Source: Phycisphaerae bacterium (lineage in GTDB: Bacteria > Planctomycetota > Phycisphaerae > Sedimentisphaerales > Sedimentisphaeraceae). From it: DNA of 64,000 nucleotides. Shown piece after piece: positions 52,843 through 61,958 of this stretch. Location: assembly GCA_027078365.1 (NCBI GenBank), contig JALWYQ010000037.1:43143-107142 (forward strand), in the 5' to 3' direction. Under the pieces are notes generated by a model that had not been told where the DNA came from, did no database searches, and saw only the letters and a list, made by a program, of their open reading frames with translations. Each line of letters begins with the position of its first letter. Positions within the stretch are counted from its first letter, which is position 1. Position numbers and translations under genes: made by a program.

Positions 52843-54000
52843 TTAAATGCTATCTACATTAGAATTAACAAACTCTCTAGCCCACTTATCTCTCTCAAGT
52901 AATTCGTCAAGAGAAAGTGAGTTGACCTCTGTATGGTCTTCAAGTGCGGCGTTAATCAATTCAACTATCTGAACAAATCTAATCTTACCTGAGAGAAAGT
53001 GTTCAACGGCAGCCTCATTCGCCGCATTGAAAACTACAGGACTAGATCCACCCTTCTTGGCAACTTCAAAACCAATCCTAAGGGCTGGAAATAATTCAAG
53101 GTCAGGAGTCGCAAAATTCAAAGAACCAAGCTTCGTCAGGTCTAGATGGCTAGTTATGCCCTTTTTTCTCTCCGGATAGGTTAGTGAGTACTGAATAGGC
53201 AAACACATATCTGGAGTTCCAAGCTGCGCAACCACACTACCATCAATAAACTCTACCATGGAATGAACAATAGACTCTGGATGAATTAAGACATCTATTT
53301 TCTCAACAGGAACATCAAATAGCCATCTTGCCTCAATAACTTCTAATGCTTTATTCATCATAGTAGCGGAATCAATGGTTATTTTTGGCCCCATATCCCA
53401 TGTTGGATGATTTAATGCATCTTCAAGGGTCGCACTTTGAATCTCGGCAGCAGTGGCATTTCTAAATGGTCCGCCAGATGATGTTAGAATTATTTTTTGA
53501 ACCTCATCGGCATTACCTGCCTGCATCGCCTGAAATATTGCAGAATGCTCACTGTCAATAGGCATTATACGCGCACCATTGCTACGGGCGGTTTTCATAA
53601 GCAATTCACCCGCAATCACTAGAGGCTCTTTATTGGCAATCGCAAGAAGTTTGCCAGTTTTAGCCCCCTCAAGAACCGCTGCTAAACCAGCTGCGCCAAC
53701 AACGGCCGTAATTACAGTGTCAACTTCACTTAGACCAGCAAGTTCTACAAGACTATCAGGACCACAGAGAATTTTGGTCGCCGAGCCAGAAACCACCTTT
53801 TTTAGCTCTTCGTAGCAACTTGGGTCTGCTATAGCAGCATAAGCCGGTTTGTACTTATGAATCTGTTCTGCAAGGAGTTTAACGTTTTTATGCGCACTGA
53901 TAGCTACTAAATCATAATCACTTCCGAGAGAGTCTATAACTTTCAGGGCGTTTTTGCCTATTGATCCAGTAGAACCAAGGATGGTTATTCTCTTTTTCAT
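52843..54000 (-). CDS. dxr: 1-deoxy-D-xylulose 5-phosphate reductoisomerase
   Basis: A 385-residue enzyme of the MEP isoprenoid pathway. NADPH-binding ILGSTGSIGKNALKVI is at residues 5-20, ANKEPLVIAGELL near 120, the metal-binding PIDSEHSAIFQ near 145, and the family loop NHPTWDMGPKITIDSAT near 190. Length and order are standard. It lies next to rseP, a common pairing in bacteria. Confidence 0.95.
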   Translation of the reverse strand: MKKRITILGSTGSIGKNALKVIDSLGSDYDLVAISAHKNVKLLAEQIHKYKPAYAAIADPSCYEELKKVVSGSATKILCGPDSLVELAGLSEVDTVITAVVGAAGLAAVLEGAKTGKLLAIANKEPLVIAGELLMKTARSNGARIMPIDSEHSAIFQAMQAGNADEVQKIILTSSGGPFRNATAAEIQSATLEDALNHPTWDMGPKITIDSATMMNKALEVIEARWLFDVPVEKIDVLIHPESIVHSMVEFIDGSVVAQLGTPDMCLPIQYSLTYPERKKGITSHLDLTKLGSLNFATPDLELFPALRIGFEVAKKGGSSPVVFNAANEAAVEHFLSGKIRFVQIVELINAALEDHTEVNSLSLDELLERDKWAREFVNSNVDSI

Positions 54001-54083
54001 AACTTATTCTGCAACTCTTTTTAAGTTCTATATTGAAATATCAAACCCGTTATCTAATTCGTAACCCATCTAGGTTCTTGAAC

Positions 54084-54920
54084 CTACGGTACAATACCAA
54101 GCCTTTTTAGAGTTGCCCTAGCCCATTTACGAGACCTTAACTGTGCCCACACTAACAACCACACGGCCAAAAGGAATGTAAAGACAAACCTCACATAACA
54201 CATCGCCCTCGCAATCATTCCTGCATCAGAAAAGTTCGACAGCCATTTGTGTAATTCTTGTGTAGTAAATATTGCCCCAAATAGATGTATTCCTGGAAAA
54301 GCGAGTTGCCAAGGCAGAATTACTAGAGACGCAAATAAAGATATTAAGAATGCAGAAGAAATGTGTGAAAGCCCTCCAAGTTTGCCAACCAACGAAACCT
54401 TTAAACTAAAAACCAATATAAGCACATAACAAACAATGCTAAAAACAACAACGGCATTGGCAACGTTAATTAAAACCTTAAGGTAGCTCCAATCCACTCT
54501 GTGCAACAGCTTGTTTGAAGCGACACCTGAATCGTTTTCTTGGACATCTTCAACTATTGAAGTACTGGCACCATCATTCACCGTAGCGATAGCCTCTTTT
54601 GCATCTTCAGCTATCGACTCCATCTCTTGAGGCTCCTTAGTGTTTATCTTCATCTGATTAGAATCTATTTTCTCAGATTGGGCATCTTTTGTAATCTTGG
54701 TAGCTAGATGCGCACCGTCCTTAGTGATAGTATTAACTGGTGGTTTATCACCCCAATTAATGACTTCAAAACGTCCAAGCCAAAAGATTGCTTGAGTCGC
54801 TACAAGCGAAATTATCGCAAAGGTAAAGAAGAAGTTCTTGGCTGATCTAAATACCCCAACAGTCTCAAGACAATCGGTAGTCTCAACCATGGCACTCGAA
54901 TTAGTCTTAGCTTCGTACAT
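54084..54920 (-). CDS. Hypothetical multi-helix membrane protein
   Basis: 278 residues with one N-terminal helix (FFFTFAIISLVATQAIFWL), a long acidic extracytoplasmic region (residues about 60-140, many Lys/Glu/Thr), and four more helices. No family is recognised. It lies divergent from the SurA-like gene and may have an envelope role. Confidence 0.6.
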   Translation of the reverse strand: MYEAKTNSSAMVETTDCLETVGVFRSAKNFFFTFAIISLVATQAIFWLGRFEVINWGDKPPVNTITKDGAHLATKITKDAQSEKIDSNQMKINTKEPQEMESIAEDAKEAIATVNDGASTSIVEDVQENDSGVASNKLLHRVDWSYLKVLINVANAVVVFSIVCYVLILVFSLKVSLVGKLGGLSHISSAFLISLFASLVILPWQLAFPGIHLFGAIFTTQELHKWLSNFSDAGMIARAMCYVRFVFTFLLAVWLLVWAQLRSRKWARATLKRLGIVP

Positions 54921-55237
54921 TATTAACCATCTCCACTACAATTATCACCTAATTCATCTATACGATCTCGAGCAAGCAAATCTACATCTAACCTCAAATA
55001 AGCAACTCGACCCTGTATTTTGCGCTGAATCTACTTTTTTTTCAATAAATACTTTAAACAACTACCATTATTACCCGATCTAAATCAAAAGTATTTACTT
55101 GCATATAAAGCCAAGTTACATATACTTTTAAGTTCTTTAAGGTTTAAAGATATTAATAAAATTGTAGCGACTCTTGGGCAGCCATTTCTTGCTTACTTGG
55201 CCTACCATGTCACTTTGGAGATTTTTTGGAGTAAATT
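54921..55237. other. 317-base AT-rich divergent intergenic region
   Basis: No CDS seen. A 10-bp inverted repeat TAAATACTTT (55046-55055) / AAAGTATTTA (55088-55097) with a 32-base spacer could be an operator or weak hairpin between the divergent genes. The rightward gene has GGAG upstream of its ATG. Confidence 0.4.
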
Positions 55238-57358
55238 ATGAGCCTAATTAGGACCTTTCGTAAGAAAAAAGATAAGATTATCATCACATGTCTTGTAATA
55301 ATCATCATTGCCTTCGTTGGAGGCAGTGCTCTCCAGCAGGTTCTGTTAAGACTTGGCCATGCAAACGACGTCATCGCAACATTTGACGATGGTAAGAAAA
55401 TTAAGCAATCTGACATGAATGTAGCAGAAAATCAGCTAAAAGTATTAGAACTGCTCGGCGCAAAGCACTTCCTACTCGCAAGAGGTATAGAAGAGACGCT
55501 ACTTGATCAAGTGCTATTTAGTGATGAAACTTATGCTTCAAGCATTTACAACTACATAAAGATGGGGGTATTGCAAGGTAGATTTGCTGTAGATATGGAT
55601 CTGCTAGACTCTTTCTTCGAAGATAACAATTCCATGAGAGCCACACTATGGATACTACTCAACAACGAAGCTGACTCTGCGGGTATCGCAGTCTCTCGAG
55701 AAGACGCCATCTCCACATTACAAGCATACTATAGCCAAGCAACACAACAAGCAGGAGATGCAGGAAAACTCGTTGCAACTATAAGTGAGAAAAACAACAT
55801 CAAGCAGGAAGATATTTTAGATATCTTCGCTAGGCTCCTATCGATAATGAAATACGCAAGCTTAACAGGAGCAAATTCGGATGTCTCTTTACCACAAATT
55901 GATGCTACTATCGCAATTGAGAAAGAAACTGTTTCGAGTGAATTTGTCAAATTTAGAGCTAAAGATTTCACGGACAATATCAAAATCGATGAGACTAGAC
56001 TAAAAGAACAATTCAACAAGTTCAAAGATAGATTGCCTGGCAACTACTCTCAGGATAATCCATACGGGTTTGGATATAAACTTCCAGACAGAGTCCAGCT
56101 TGAATACATGATAGTTAAACTCAACGATGTTGCATCAACTATAACAAAACCAAATCCTGAGGAGATGGAGAGTTTCTACGAAGCTAATAAAAACCGCTTC
56201 GTAGAAGAGGTTAGCAAAGACCCTAGCAATCCAAAGTCAGAGAAAACAAGAAGGGTAAAAACATTTGCCGAGGTCGCTTCCCAAGTTGAAAAGATGATCT
56301 TAGCACAAAAAAGAAATGCAAAAGCTGAGAAGATAATTGACGATGCTAAAAGTATCGTGGAAGAAAAGCTATTCGATAAGGATATCGAAAAGATATCAGC
56401 TGATCAAATGAAAGAACTCAGTGGAGACTACGCAACTACAGCTAAAAAAGTTAGCAATGATTACGGTGTGACAGTTTACTATGGAAAGACTGGATACTTA
56501 AGTATGGATCAACTAGCTACAGATATGCAGCTAGGCATGCTGATGAAGCAAACTTCTAGAAGTGGCGCAATAAGCTTACCAGAATTGGCATTCGCCGTCG
56601 ATGGCCTTGATACCGTAAAACTAGGCAAATTCTCTGGCAAAGCTCCAAAGTTATATCAAGACATTAGCAATCTCAAAGGAGCTTACTCTGGTACAGTTGC
56701 AATGGTTAGAGTAATAGATTTTAAGAAATCTGCTACACCAAAAGATATCAACGAATCGTACCCAATTACCAAAGCACAGCTAACAGACAAAGAACCTAAG
56801 GAAGAAATATTCAATCTCCGAGATGCGGTAGAAAATGATTGCAAACTAGTTGCTGCTATGTATATCGCAAGAGAAAAAGCTGAGGACTTGATTGCAAATG
56901 CTGGTGACGATTGGGATAAGGCAGTTGACGCCTACAATGCAAAAGCACCTGAAACAGCAAAAATAAAGCTAGAAAAGGCTCAAGACAGACAACGCATATC
57001 TTCAACTAGAATAGAAATGATTAAAGCTCAGAGCAAACTAATGCCTAGCCAAGGAGCATATTACCAATACGCTCTTGTTAACAAGCTTGCAATAGATAAG
57101 TTTGCTGAACTCGCAAAGTCTGGTGAGGCTATGCCATTTATAATGAATTTTGAGCCCGACGCTAGTGTATATGCTATAAAGAATATCAGCGTTAAAGAAG
57201 CTACGACAGCAGATTATGATGAACTCAAAGCAACTGTAGCATGGACCCTTGAAAGATCTAATCAAATTAATGCTGCTCTAAGTTATTACAACGCTAAAAA
57301 TATCAAGGCTAGAAATAATTACGTAGATCTGAGAAGTAAATCTACTGATAAAAAATAG
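55238..57358 (+). CDS. SurA/PpiD-like periplasmic chaperone
   Basis: A 706-residue protein with one N-terminal anchor (IIITCLVIIIIAFVGGSAL), then a helical SurA_N-like region (residues about 45-220). The remainder is alpha-helical with Lys/Glu-rich parts. I see no clear parvulin catalytic motif, so it may be a chaperone lacking isomerase activity. PpiD/SurA-like proteins fold outer-membrane proteins. A planctomycete-type member of the family is likely. Confidence 0.6.
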   Translation: MSLIRTFRKKKDKIIITCLVIIIIAFVGGSALQQVLLRLGHANDVIATFDDGKKIKQSDMNVAENQLKVLELLGAKHFLLARGIEETLLDQVLFSDETYASSIYNYIKMGVLQGRFAVDMDLLDSFFEDNNSMRATLWILLNNEADSAGIAVSREDAISTLQAYYSQATQQAGDAGKLVATISEKNNIKQEDILDIFARLLSIMKYASLTGANSDVSLPQIDATIAIEKETVSSEFVKFRAKDFTDNIKIDETRLKEQFNKFKDRLPGNYSQDNPYGFGYKLPDRVQLEYMIVKLNDVASTITKPNPEEMESFYEANKNRFVEEVSKDPSNPKSEKTRRVKTFAEVASQVEKMILAQKRNAKAEKIIDDAKSIVEEKLFDKDIEKISADQMKELSGDYATTAKKVSNDYGVTVYYGKTGYLSMDQLATDMQLGMLMKQTSRSGAISLPELAFAVDGLDTVKLGKFSGKAPKLYQDISNLKGAYSGTVAMVRVIDFKKSATPKDINESYPITKAQLTDKEPKEEIFNLRDAVENDCKLVAAMYIAREKAEDLIANAGDDWDKAVDAYNAKAPETAKIKLEKAQDRQRISSTRIEMIKAQSKLMPSQGAYYQYALVNKLAIDKFAELAKSGEAMPFIMNFEPDASVYAIKNISVKEATTADYDELKATVAWTLERSNQINAALSYYNAKNIKARNNYVDLRSKSTDKK

Positions 57359-57394
57359 CTCAACCCTGGATTAAAGTCTTATCTGGAAACGCTC

Positions 57395-57808
57395 ATGGCA
57401 AAAAATTCTGACAACAGTAGATCTCTCTTGATAGTAGCTACAATTGCATTAGGTTGGGCAGTTCCAGGACTAGGCTATGCCGTAGTAAAAGAGTATAAGC
57501 GTGCTATAATCTGCTTCCTAGGAATCACATTACTGTTTGTATTAGGGTTGTATATAGGCTCGATAGCAGTTATCGATAGCGTCAACTATAAGCCTTGGTA
57601 TGTCGCGCAGATATTAACATCACCGCTTGTACATCTAATATCTATTCATGTTAATAGTTGCAAAGGCATCCAAAGTTACGGCAAGCCTGCAGAAATTGGT
57701 CAACTCTATACTGCATTGGCAGGGTTATTGAACGTTCTTTGCATAATCGGATCTGCATATATGGCTTACTATGGTAGAACTGAACTAATCGGAGAAGAGG
57801 ATGCTTGA
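57395..57808 (+). CDS. Small membrane protein with DUF6677/TM2-like features
   Basis: A 137-residue protein with three to four helices. The N-terminal segment WAVPGLGYAVVKEYKRAIIC resembles the PGLG motif of TM2-like and DUF6677 proteins. It is placed 36 bases after the SurA-like gene and overlaps the next gene by 8 bases. Function unknown. Confidence 0.55.
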   Translation: MAKNSDNSRSLLIVATIALGWAVPGLGYAVVKEYKRAIICFLGITLLFVLGLYIGSIAVIDSVNYKPWYVAQILTSPLVHLISIHVNSCKGIQSYGKPAEIGQLYTALAGLLNVLCIIGSAYMAYYGRTELIGEEDA

Positions 57809-58049
57809 GAATAGTATTTTTATTGTGGCAAGTTTTACCCATCCGATGGATATAAGTATAACTCCGCTATCATTGCTCTGGATACTTCCTCTGATAGCCG
57901 CAATATCTCTAATTTACAAAGCAACGAAACTTAGGGTAATAATCTGGAAGAAGATTTTGCGTGAGACTATCATTTTATTTCTGACAACTACTAGCTTTAT
58001 GTGCCTTCTAGCGTTAGTTCTGTGGGGAATAATTGAAATAATTACCTAA
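57801..58049 (+). CDS. Small two-helix membrane protein
   Basis: An 82-residue protein with two membrane helices (LSLLWILPLIAAISLIY and TTTSFMCLLALVLWGII). It overlaps the preceding gene by 8 bases, which supports coupled translation. No family recognised. Confidence 0.55.
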   Translation: MLENSIFIVASFTHPMDISITPLSLLWILPLIAAISLIYKATKLRVIIWKKILRETIILFLTTTSFMCLLALVLWGIIEIIT

Positions 58050-58056
58050 ATGATGC

Positions 58057-58776
58057 TTAAGCATCATCATCTTCCTCGTCCTCTTCCTGACTCTCTATAA
58101 CTCCAAGCTCAATTAGTGCATTTTTGGCAGCCATCTGTTCTGAAGCCTTCTTATTAATACCCCAAGCACTATTGAAACGCCTAGAATTGATAATAACCTC
58201 AGATTCGAAACACTTATTGTGATCAGGTCCTTGCTCATCAATAACTTCATAGATGACAGTAGAATCTAAGTTTTTCTGTGCATACTGTTGCAAAAGGGAT
58301 TTAAAGTTTTCTTGATGTTGTTGGGAATCGACCTTGGCAATGAGTTCCTCAAAATTCATGAGAATGAATTTTTTCACTTGATCAAGACCGCCATCAAGAT
58401 ATATGGCCGCAACAATAGCCTCATATGCCCCCGCCGCAACAGAACCAGTAAGCCCCCTACTATCACATAGCCCTTTACCAATCTTCAAGTATTTGACAAG
58501 ATTTAAATCTTTGGCTATTCCAGAGCAAGTTTTTCTAGAGACAAGCTTGCTTTTAATCTTGGTAAGATCACCCTCGTCATAATCGGGGAATTTCTCAAAC
58601 AGCTCTTGGCATATTACAAGATCAAGCACTGCATCTCCGAAGAACTCAAGACGCTCATTACTTTTCAACCTATCTGAGGCTCTTGAAGTGTGCGTAACTG
58701 CCTCGATTAACAGTTCTTTATTGTTAAACTCGTAATCAAGCTGTTGCTCTAATTGTTTTATCTCATTCTCATTCAT
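58057..58776 (-). CDS. rnc: Ribonuclease III
   Basis: A 239-residue double-strand RNA nuclease. The signature NERLEFFGDAVLDL is at about residues 39-52, the second catalytic region AGAYEAIVAAIYLDGG near 117-132, and a double-stranded RNA-binding domain (residues about 160-228) ends AAKNALIELG. The C-terminus is a short acidic tail (ESQEEDEEDDDA). Full length. Confidence 0.95.
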   Translation of the reverse strand: MNENEIKQLEQQLDYEFNNKELLIEAVTHTSRASDRLKSNERLEFFGDAVLDLVICQELFEKFPDYDEGDLTKIKSKLVSRKTCSGIAKDLNLVKYLKIGKGLCDSRGLTGSVAAGAYEAIVAAIYLDGGLDQVKKFILMNFEELIAKVDSQQHQENFKSLLQQYAQKNLDSTVIYEVIDEQGPDHNKCFESEVIINSRRFNSAWGINKKASEQMAAKNALIELGVIESQEEDEEDDDA

Positions 58777-58936
58777 AAATCACTATTTCAAGGCAAAGAC
58801 GCTCTATCACAGGAGGGCAATGATAATATATCTGACATCTCATGTCAAATGAACATCGGCGATTAGAGAGGTCAATAAATGAAAAATATTATACCAATAA
58901 ATATCAACGGAGCTATCAAAAGAAAAAAACAACCAG

Positions 58937-59281
58937 CTAGACTAGACACTGTGATAAGCGAAGTGTTGCTAAAGCCATCATCTTGTCGTCCATTACCTTA
59001 AATACATCAATTAATCCTGTAAGTCTAAATATGTTTAAAGTTCTAGGATGAAGATTGCAAAGTATTAAATTTCTTTCATTACGGGCAAGAATTTTACGTA
59101 ATTTCAACAACTTAGCAATACTTGATGAGGTAATTACACCGATAGAGGAAAAATCTAAGATAACATCACTACACGCATCATAATTTAGCGAATCTATAGT
59201 TGCTGTAATCTCATCTCCGACATAAGGCTCTCTGGGTAGATCAACAACGATGATATCTTCTGACCAATTCTGTATACTCAT
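58937..59281 (-). CDS. STAS-domain anti-sigma factor antagonist
   Basis: A 114-residue STAS protein. VILDFSSIGVITSSSIAKLL (residues about 40-59) includes the Ser usually phosphorylated by an anti-sigma kinase, and SNIF-type ending RTLNIFRLTGLIDVF follows. No kinase or sigma factor gene is adjacent. Confidence 0.85.
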   Translation of the reverse strand: MSIQNWSEDIIVVDLPREPYVGDEITATIDSLNYDACSDVILDFSSIGVITSSSIAKLLKLRKILARNERNLILCNLHPRTLNIFRLTGLIDVFKVMDDKMMALATLRLSQCLV

Positions 59282-59339
59282 GGCTTAACCTCCGTTCTAA
59301 AATAACAGTTAAAGCTCCACTCTTGGCTTCGTCTTTTTA

Positions 59340-59378
59340 AAAATGAGTATTAACACATATGCGTTAAATACTCATTTT
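59340..59378. terminator. Long perfect hairpin, bidirectional terminator type
   Basis: AAAATGAGTATT pairs perfectly with AATACTCATTTT, with an extra AAC/GTT pair inside and loop ACATATGC. The outer A/T ends suit termination in both directions. No annotated gene ends here, which implies an unrecognised transcript on one side. Confidence 0.7.
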
Positions 59379-59382
59379 AAAA

Positions 59383-59729
59383 TATAACTTAAGCTATATT
59401 GATAATTATAACTTGGGCTCTTTTTGTGTGTTTATTACAGAATGGCCGATAATAACATTTTTAATAGCCTCAAAAGCAAGCACTCTAGGACAAAAAGACT
59501 CTTCAACGCTATTATGTCCCGATCAAAAATTATTTACTACTCTAATCTCAAATCTTCTGTTGACATCCGATAACCGTACTGCCATACGCTATATACAATA
59601 TTAACAGAGAAAGAAGTAACATCCCTTATTGTTTGACAAGAGAGTCAATATCTTCTAGTATTTAAGCTTATGTTTCTGAAAATAGTAACGGCTGACGTTT
59701 CTTTATATAAAAAATTAGGGGATTAAATT
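59383..59729. other. Region without recognised gene upstream of the symporter pair
   Basis: A minus-strand reading from ATG 59585 to TAA 59409 is open except for one in-frame TGA at about position 59523 (NNF-TGA-SGHNS) and lies just upstream of the terminator at 59340-59378. It could be a short broken gene, a selenoprotein, or a small RNA. Nothing else is seen. The small accessory gene at 59730 has AGGGG upstream. Confidence 0.3.
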
Positions 59730-59900
59730 ATGCTTGGAATAGAAGACAAATCTGTAATCTTAGCCTACCTGTTATGTATTGTAAGTGCACTTCTTTGCAT
59801 CATCTACGGCGTAATCAACTGGAACAAAGGCGATGACTCTATCGAATCTGAAGATTTACATTGGGTAGAAGAAGAGAAAAAGGTGGAAGAAAGCTTATAG
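59730..59900 (+). CDS. Symporter small accessory protein
   Basis: A 56-residue protein (start MLGIEDKSVI) with one membrane helix (ILAYLLCIVSALLCIIYGVI) followed by NWNKGDD and a strongly acidic tail. This matches the small accessory proteins encoded directly before certain sodium:solute symporters, and the next gene is one. It has AGGGGATTAAAT before its ATG. Likely a subunit or stabiliser of the transporter. Confidence 0.8.
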   Translation: MLGIEDKSVILAYLLCIVSALLCIIYGVINWNKGDDSIESEDLHWVEEEKKVEESL

Positions 59901-59959
59901 ATGCCACCTAATAATTTTCACAAAATTAGTTATGCAATTAATAAAAGGAGTGTAGGAAT

Positions 59960-61900
59960 ATGTTGTTAGCTCAGACAGTTGGATTACCTGAAATTATAGT
60001 AGTACTTGCATACCTACTAATCACGTTCTATCTCGGTTGGTTGGGATACAAACAGACCAAGACGTCGACAGATTATCTAATTGCTGGACGTGGTGTGCAT
60101 CCGTTTATAATGGCTCTTAGCTATGGAGCAACGTTTATATCAACTAGTGCTATTGTGGGCTTTGGCGGTGTTGCAGGAATGTTTGGTATGAGCCTTCTAT
60201 GGTTAACATTCCTAAATATTTTCGTCGGTATCTTTATATCATTTGTATTCCTCGGTAGCCCAACACGGAAAATGGGACACCACCTAGACGCTCATACATT
60301 TCCAGAACTAATCGCTAGGAGATTTAATAGTAGCTTTATTCAAGTATTTTCTGGAATCGTAATATTTCTATTTATACCACTCTACGCAGCAGCAGTGCTG
60401 ATTGGAGGCTGTGAGTTTATCGCTACAAGATTTGGTATAGATTACCAAGTTGCGCTATTAGTCTTTAGTGTCCTCATTGCAGCATATGTAATCATGGGTG
60501 GTTTAAAAGGTGTAATGTACAGCGATGCACTTCAAGGAAGCATAATGTTTCTTGGAATGATTGCTCTATTAATTTGGACATACAAGATGCTAGGTGGAGT
60601 TACGGCGTCACATGAAGCTCTCACTGAGCTAGGAAAGGCCCCAAGCTTATTTGGCAAAATAGGCTTCAAAGGGTGGACTAGTATGCCTGAATCTGGCTGG
60701 GGTGACACCAAATACAACCTATGGTGGATAATCGTATCTACGATAACACTCGGAGTTGGAATTGGTGTTTTAGCACAACCTCAACTAGCTGTTCGTTTTA
60801 TGACTGTTAAATCAAAGAGAGAGCTTAATCGGGCGGTTCCAATTGGCGGCGCATTCATCCTTGTTATGACAGGTGTTGCATTTGTTGTTGGATCACTAAG
60901 CAATCTCTATTTTGCAAAACATGAGGTGATAAAAGGCAAATTAGTCGGTGAAACCAAATTAGCTTGGGTTATAGCAAAAAATGAACGCGACCTAGTTAAA
61001 AAGGTTCCTTGTAAGTTGTTACATATCGATACAACCAACGATGGAATTGCTGACGTTAATATTGTTGCTAATGGCTACGACTTAAAAGTCGGTGATGGCA
61101 AACCTCAAGTTCTTGAGCCTGGACATGGCAAAGGCAATGGTAAAGGCAAAATAATTCCTTTCTCTGTACTAATGCCAAAGGCTGAAATTGTTGATCTTGA
61201 TACCGACAAGAATATAGTCGTAAAACCAAAAGCCACTGCTTTTACTCGCGCATTAGTAAAGAAAGGCGATAGCTGGGCATTCAACACAGGAAGTATAATT
61301 CCAATCTATATTACAAGTGCACTTCCACGATGGTTTGGCTTAGTGTTCTTGCTAACACTACTATCTGCAGCAATGAGTACTCTATCAAGTCAATTCCATG
61401 CAGTAGGAACAAGTATCGGTCGCGATGTGTGGGAGAAGGTTGCAGGCAAGCACGATGCTACAATTGGCATTACAAAGATTGGCATTATCGTAGGCATCTT
61501 CATTGCTGTATTAATCGGGTTCTATGCAAGAGGTGGATTCATAATAGCAAGAGCAACTGCTATATTCTTTGGTCTCTGTGCCGCAACATTCCTACCAACA
61601 TATGTTGGCGGCTTGTTCTGGAAACGCATGACAAAACCAGCAGCCATAGCGTCAATGCTGTCAGGATTTGTCGCTACAGCCTTCTGGTTACTGTTCATTA
61701 AAGATAAAGAAGCTAGAGCTCTTGGACTTTGTAATGCTCTGTTCCACAAACACTCTCTTCTTTTAGAACATCCAAACTGGTCTGTTGTAGACCCGATTAT
61801 GATAGCACTTCCAATATCTATTTTAGTCGCTATTATCGTAACGCTAATTACGAAAGCTCCTTCGAAAGACGAAATTGAGCGTTGTTACGGCAAAAAGTAA
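59960..61900 (+). CDS. Sodium:solute symporter (SSS family) with hydrophilic insertion
   Basis: A 646-residue transporter with about 13 helices. SSS features include GRGVHPFIMALSYGATFIST near residues 40-60 and the sodium-site-like SAAMSTLSSQFHA near residue 475. About 110 residues between helices near 315-430 are hydrophilic, with Gly/Lys-rich HGKGNGKGK and DTTNDGIADVN, which most family members lack. Substrate unknown. Coupled with the accessory gene 59 bases upstream. Confidence 0.85.
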   Translation: MLLAQTVGLPEIIVVLAYLLITFYLGWLGYKQTKTSTDYLIAGRGVHPFIMALSYGATFISTSAIVGFGGVAGMFGMSLLWLTFLNIFVGIFISFVFLGSPTRKMGHHLDAHTFPELIARRFNSSFIQVFSGIVIFLFIPLYAAAVLIGGCEFIATRFGIDYQVALLVFSVLIAAYVIMGGLKGVMYSDALQGSIMFLGMIALLIWTYKMLGGVTASHEALTELGKAPSLFGKIGFKGWTSMPESGWGDTKYNLWWIIVSTITLGVGIGVLAQPQLAVRFMTVKSKRELNRAVPIGGAFILVMTGVAFVVGSLSNLYFAKHEVIKGKLVGETKLAWVIAKNERDLVKKVPCKLLHIDTTNDGIADVNIVANGYDLKVGDGKPQVLEPGHGKGNGKGKIIPFSVLMPKAEIVDLDTDKNIVVKPKATAFTRALVKKGDSWAFNTGSIIPIYITSALPRWFGLVFLLTLLSAAMSTLSSQFHAVGTSIGRDVWEKVAGKHDATIGITKIGIIVGIFIAVLIGFYARGGFIIARATAIFFGLCAATFLPTYVGGLFWKRMTKPAAIASMLSGFVATAFWLLFIKDKEARALGLCNALFHKHSLLLEHPNWSVVDPIMIALPISILVAIIVTLITKAPSKDEIERCYGKK

Positions 61901-61912
61901 GATGATTTTAAC

Positions 61913-61947
61913 AAAGAGGAGAGCTTTAATTAAGGCTCTCCTCTTTT
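61913..61947. terminator. Bidirectional terminator between symporter and comM
   Basis: AAAGAGGAGAGC pairs perfectly (12 bp) with GCTCTCCTCTTT around TTTAATTAAG, followed by T. Separates two convergent genes. Confidence 0.85.
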
Positions 61948-61958
61948 GATATAACACT

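Noticed and set aside
59413..59604. 63-residue plus-strand frame
   Set aside because: No ribosome site and no protein-like motif; the opposite strand and the adjacent terminator suggest leftward transcription instead.
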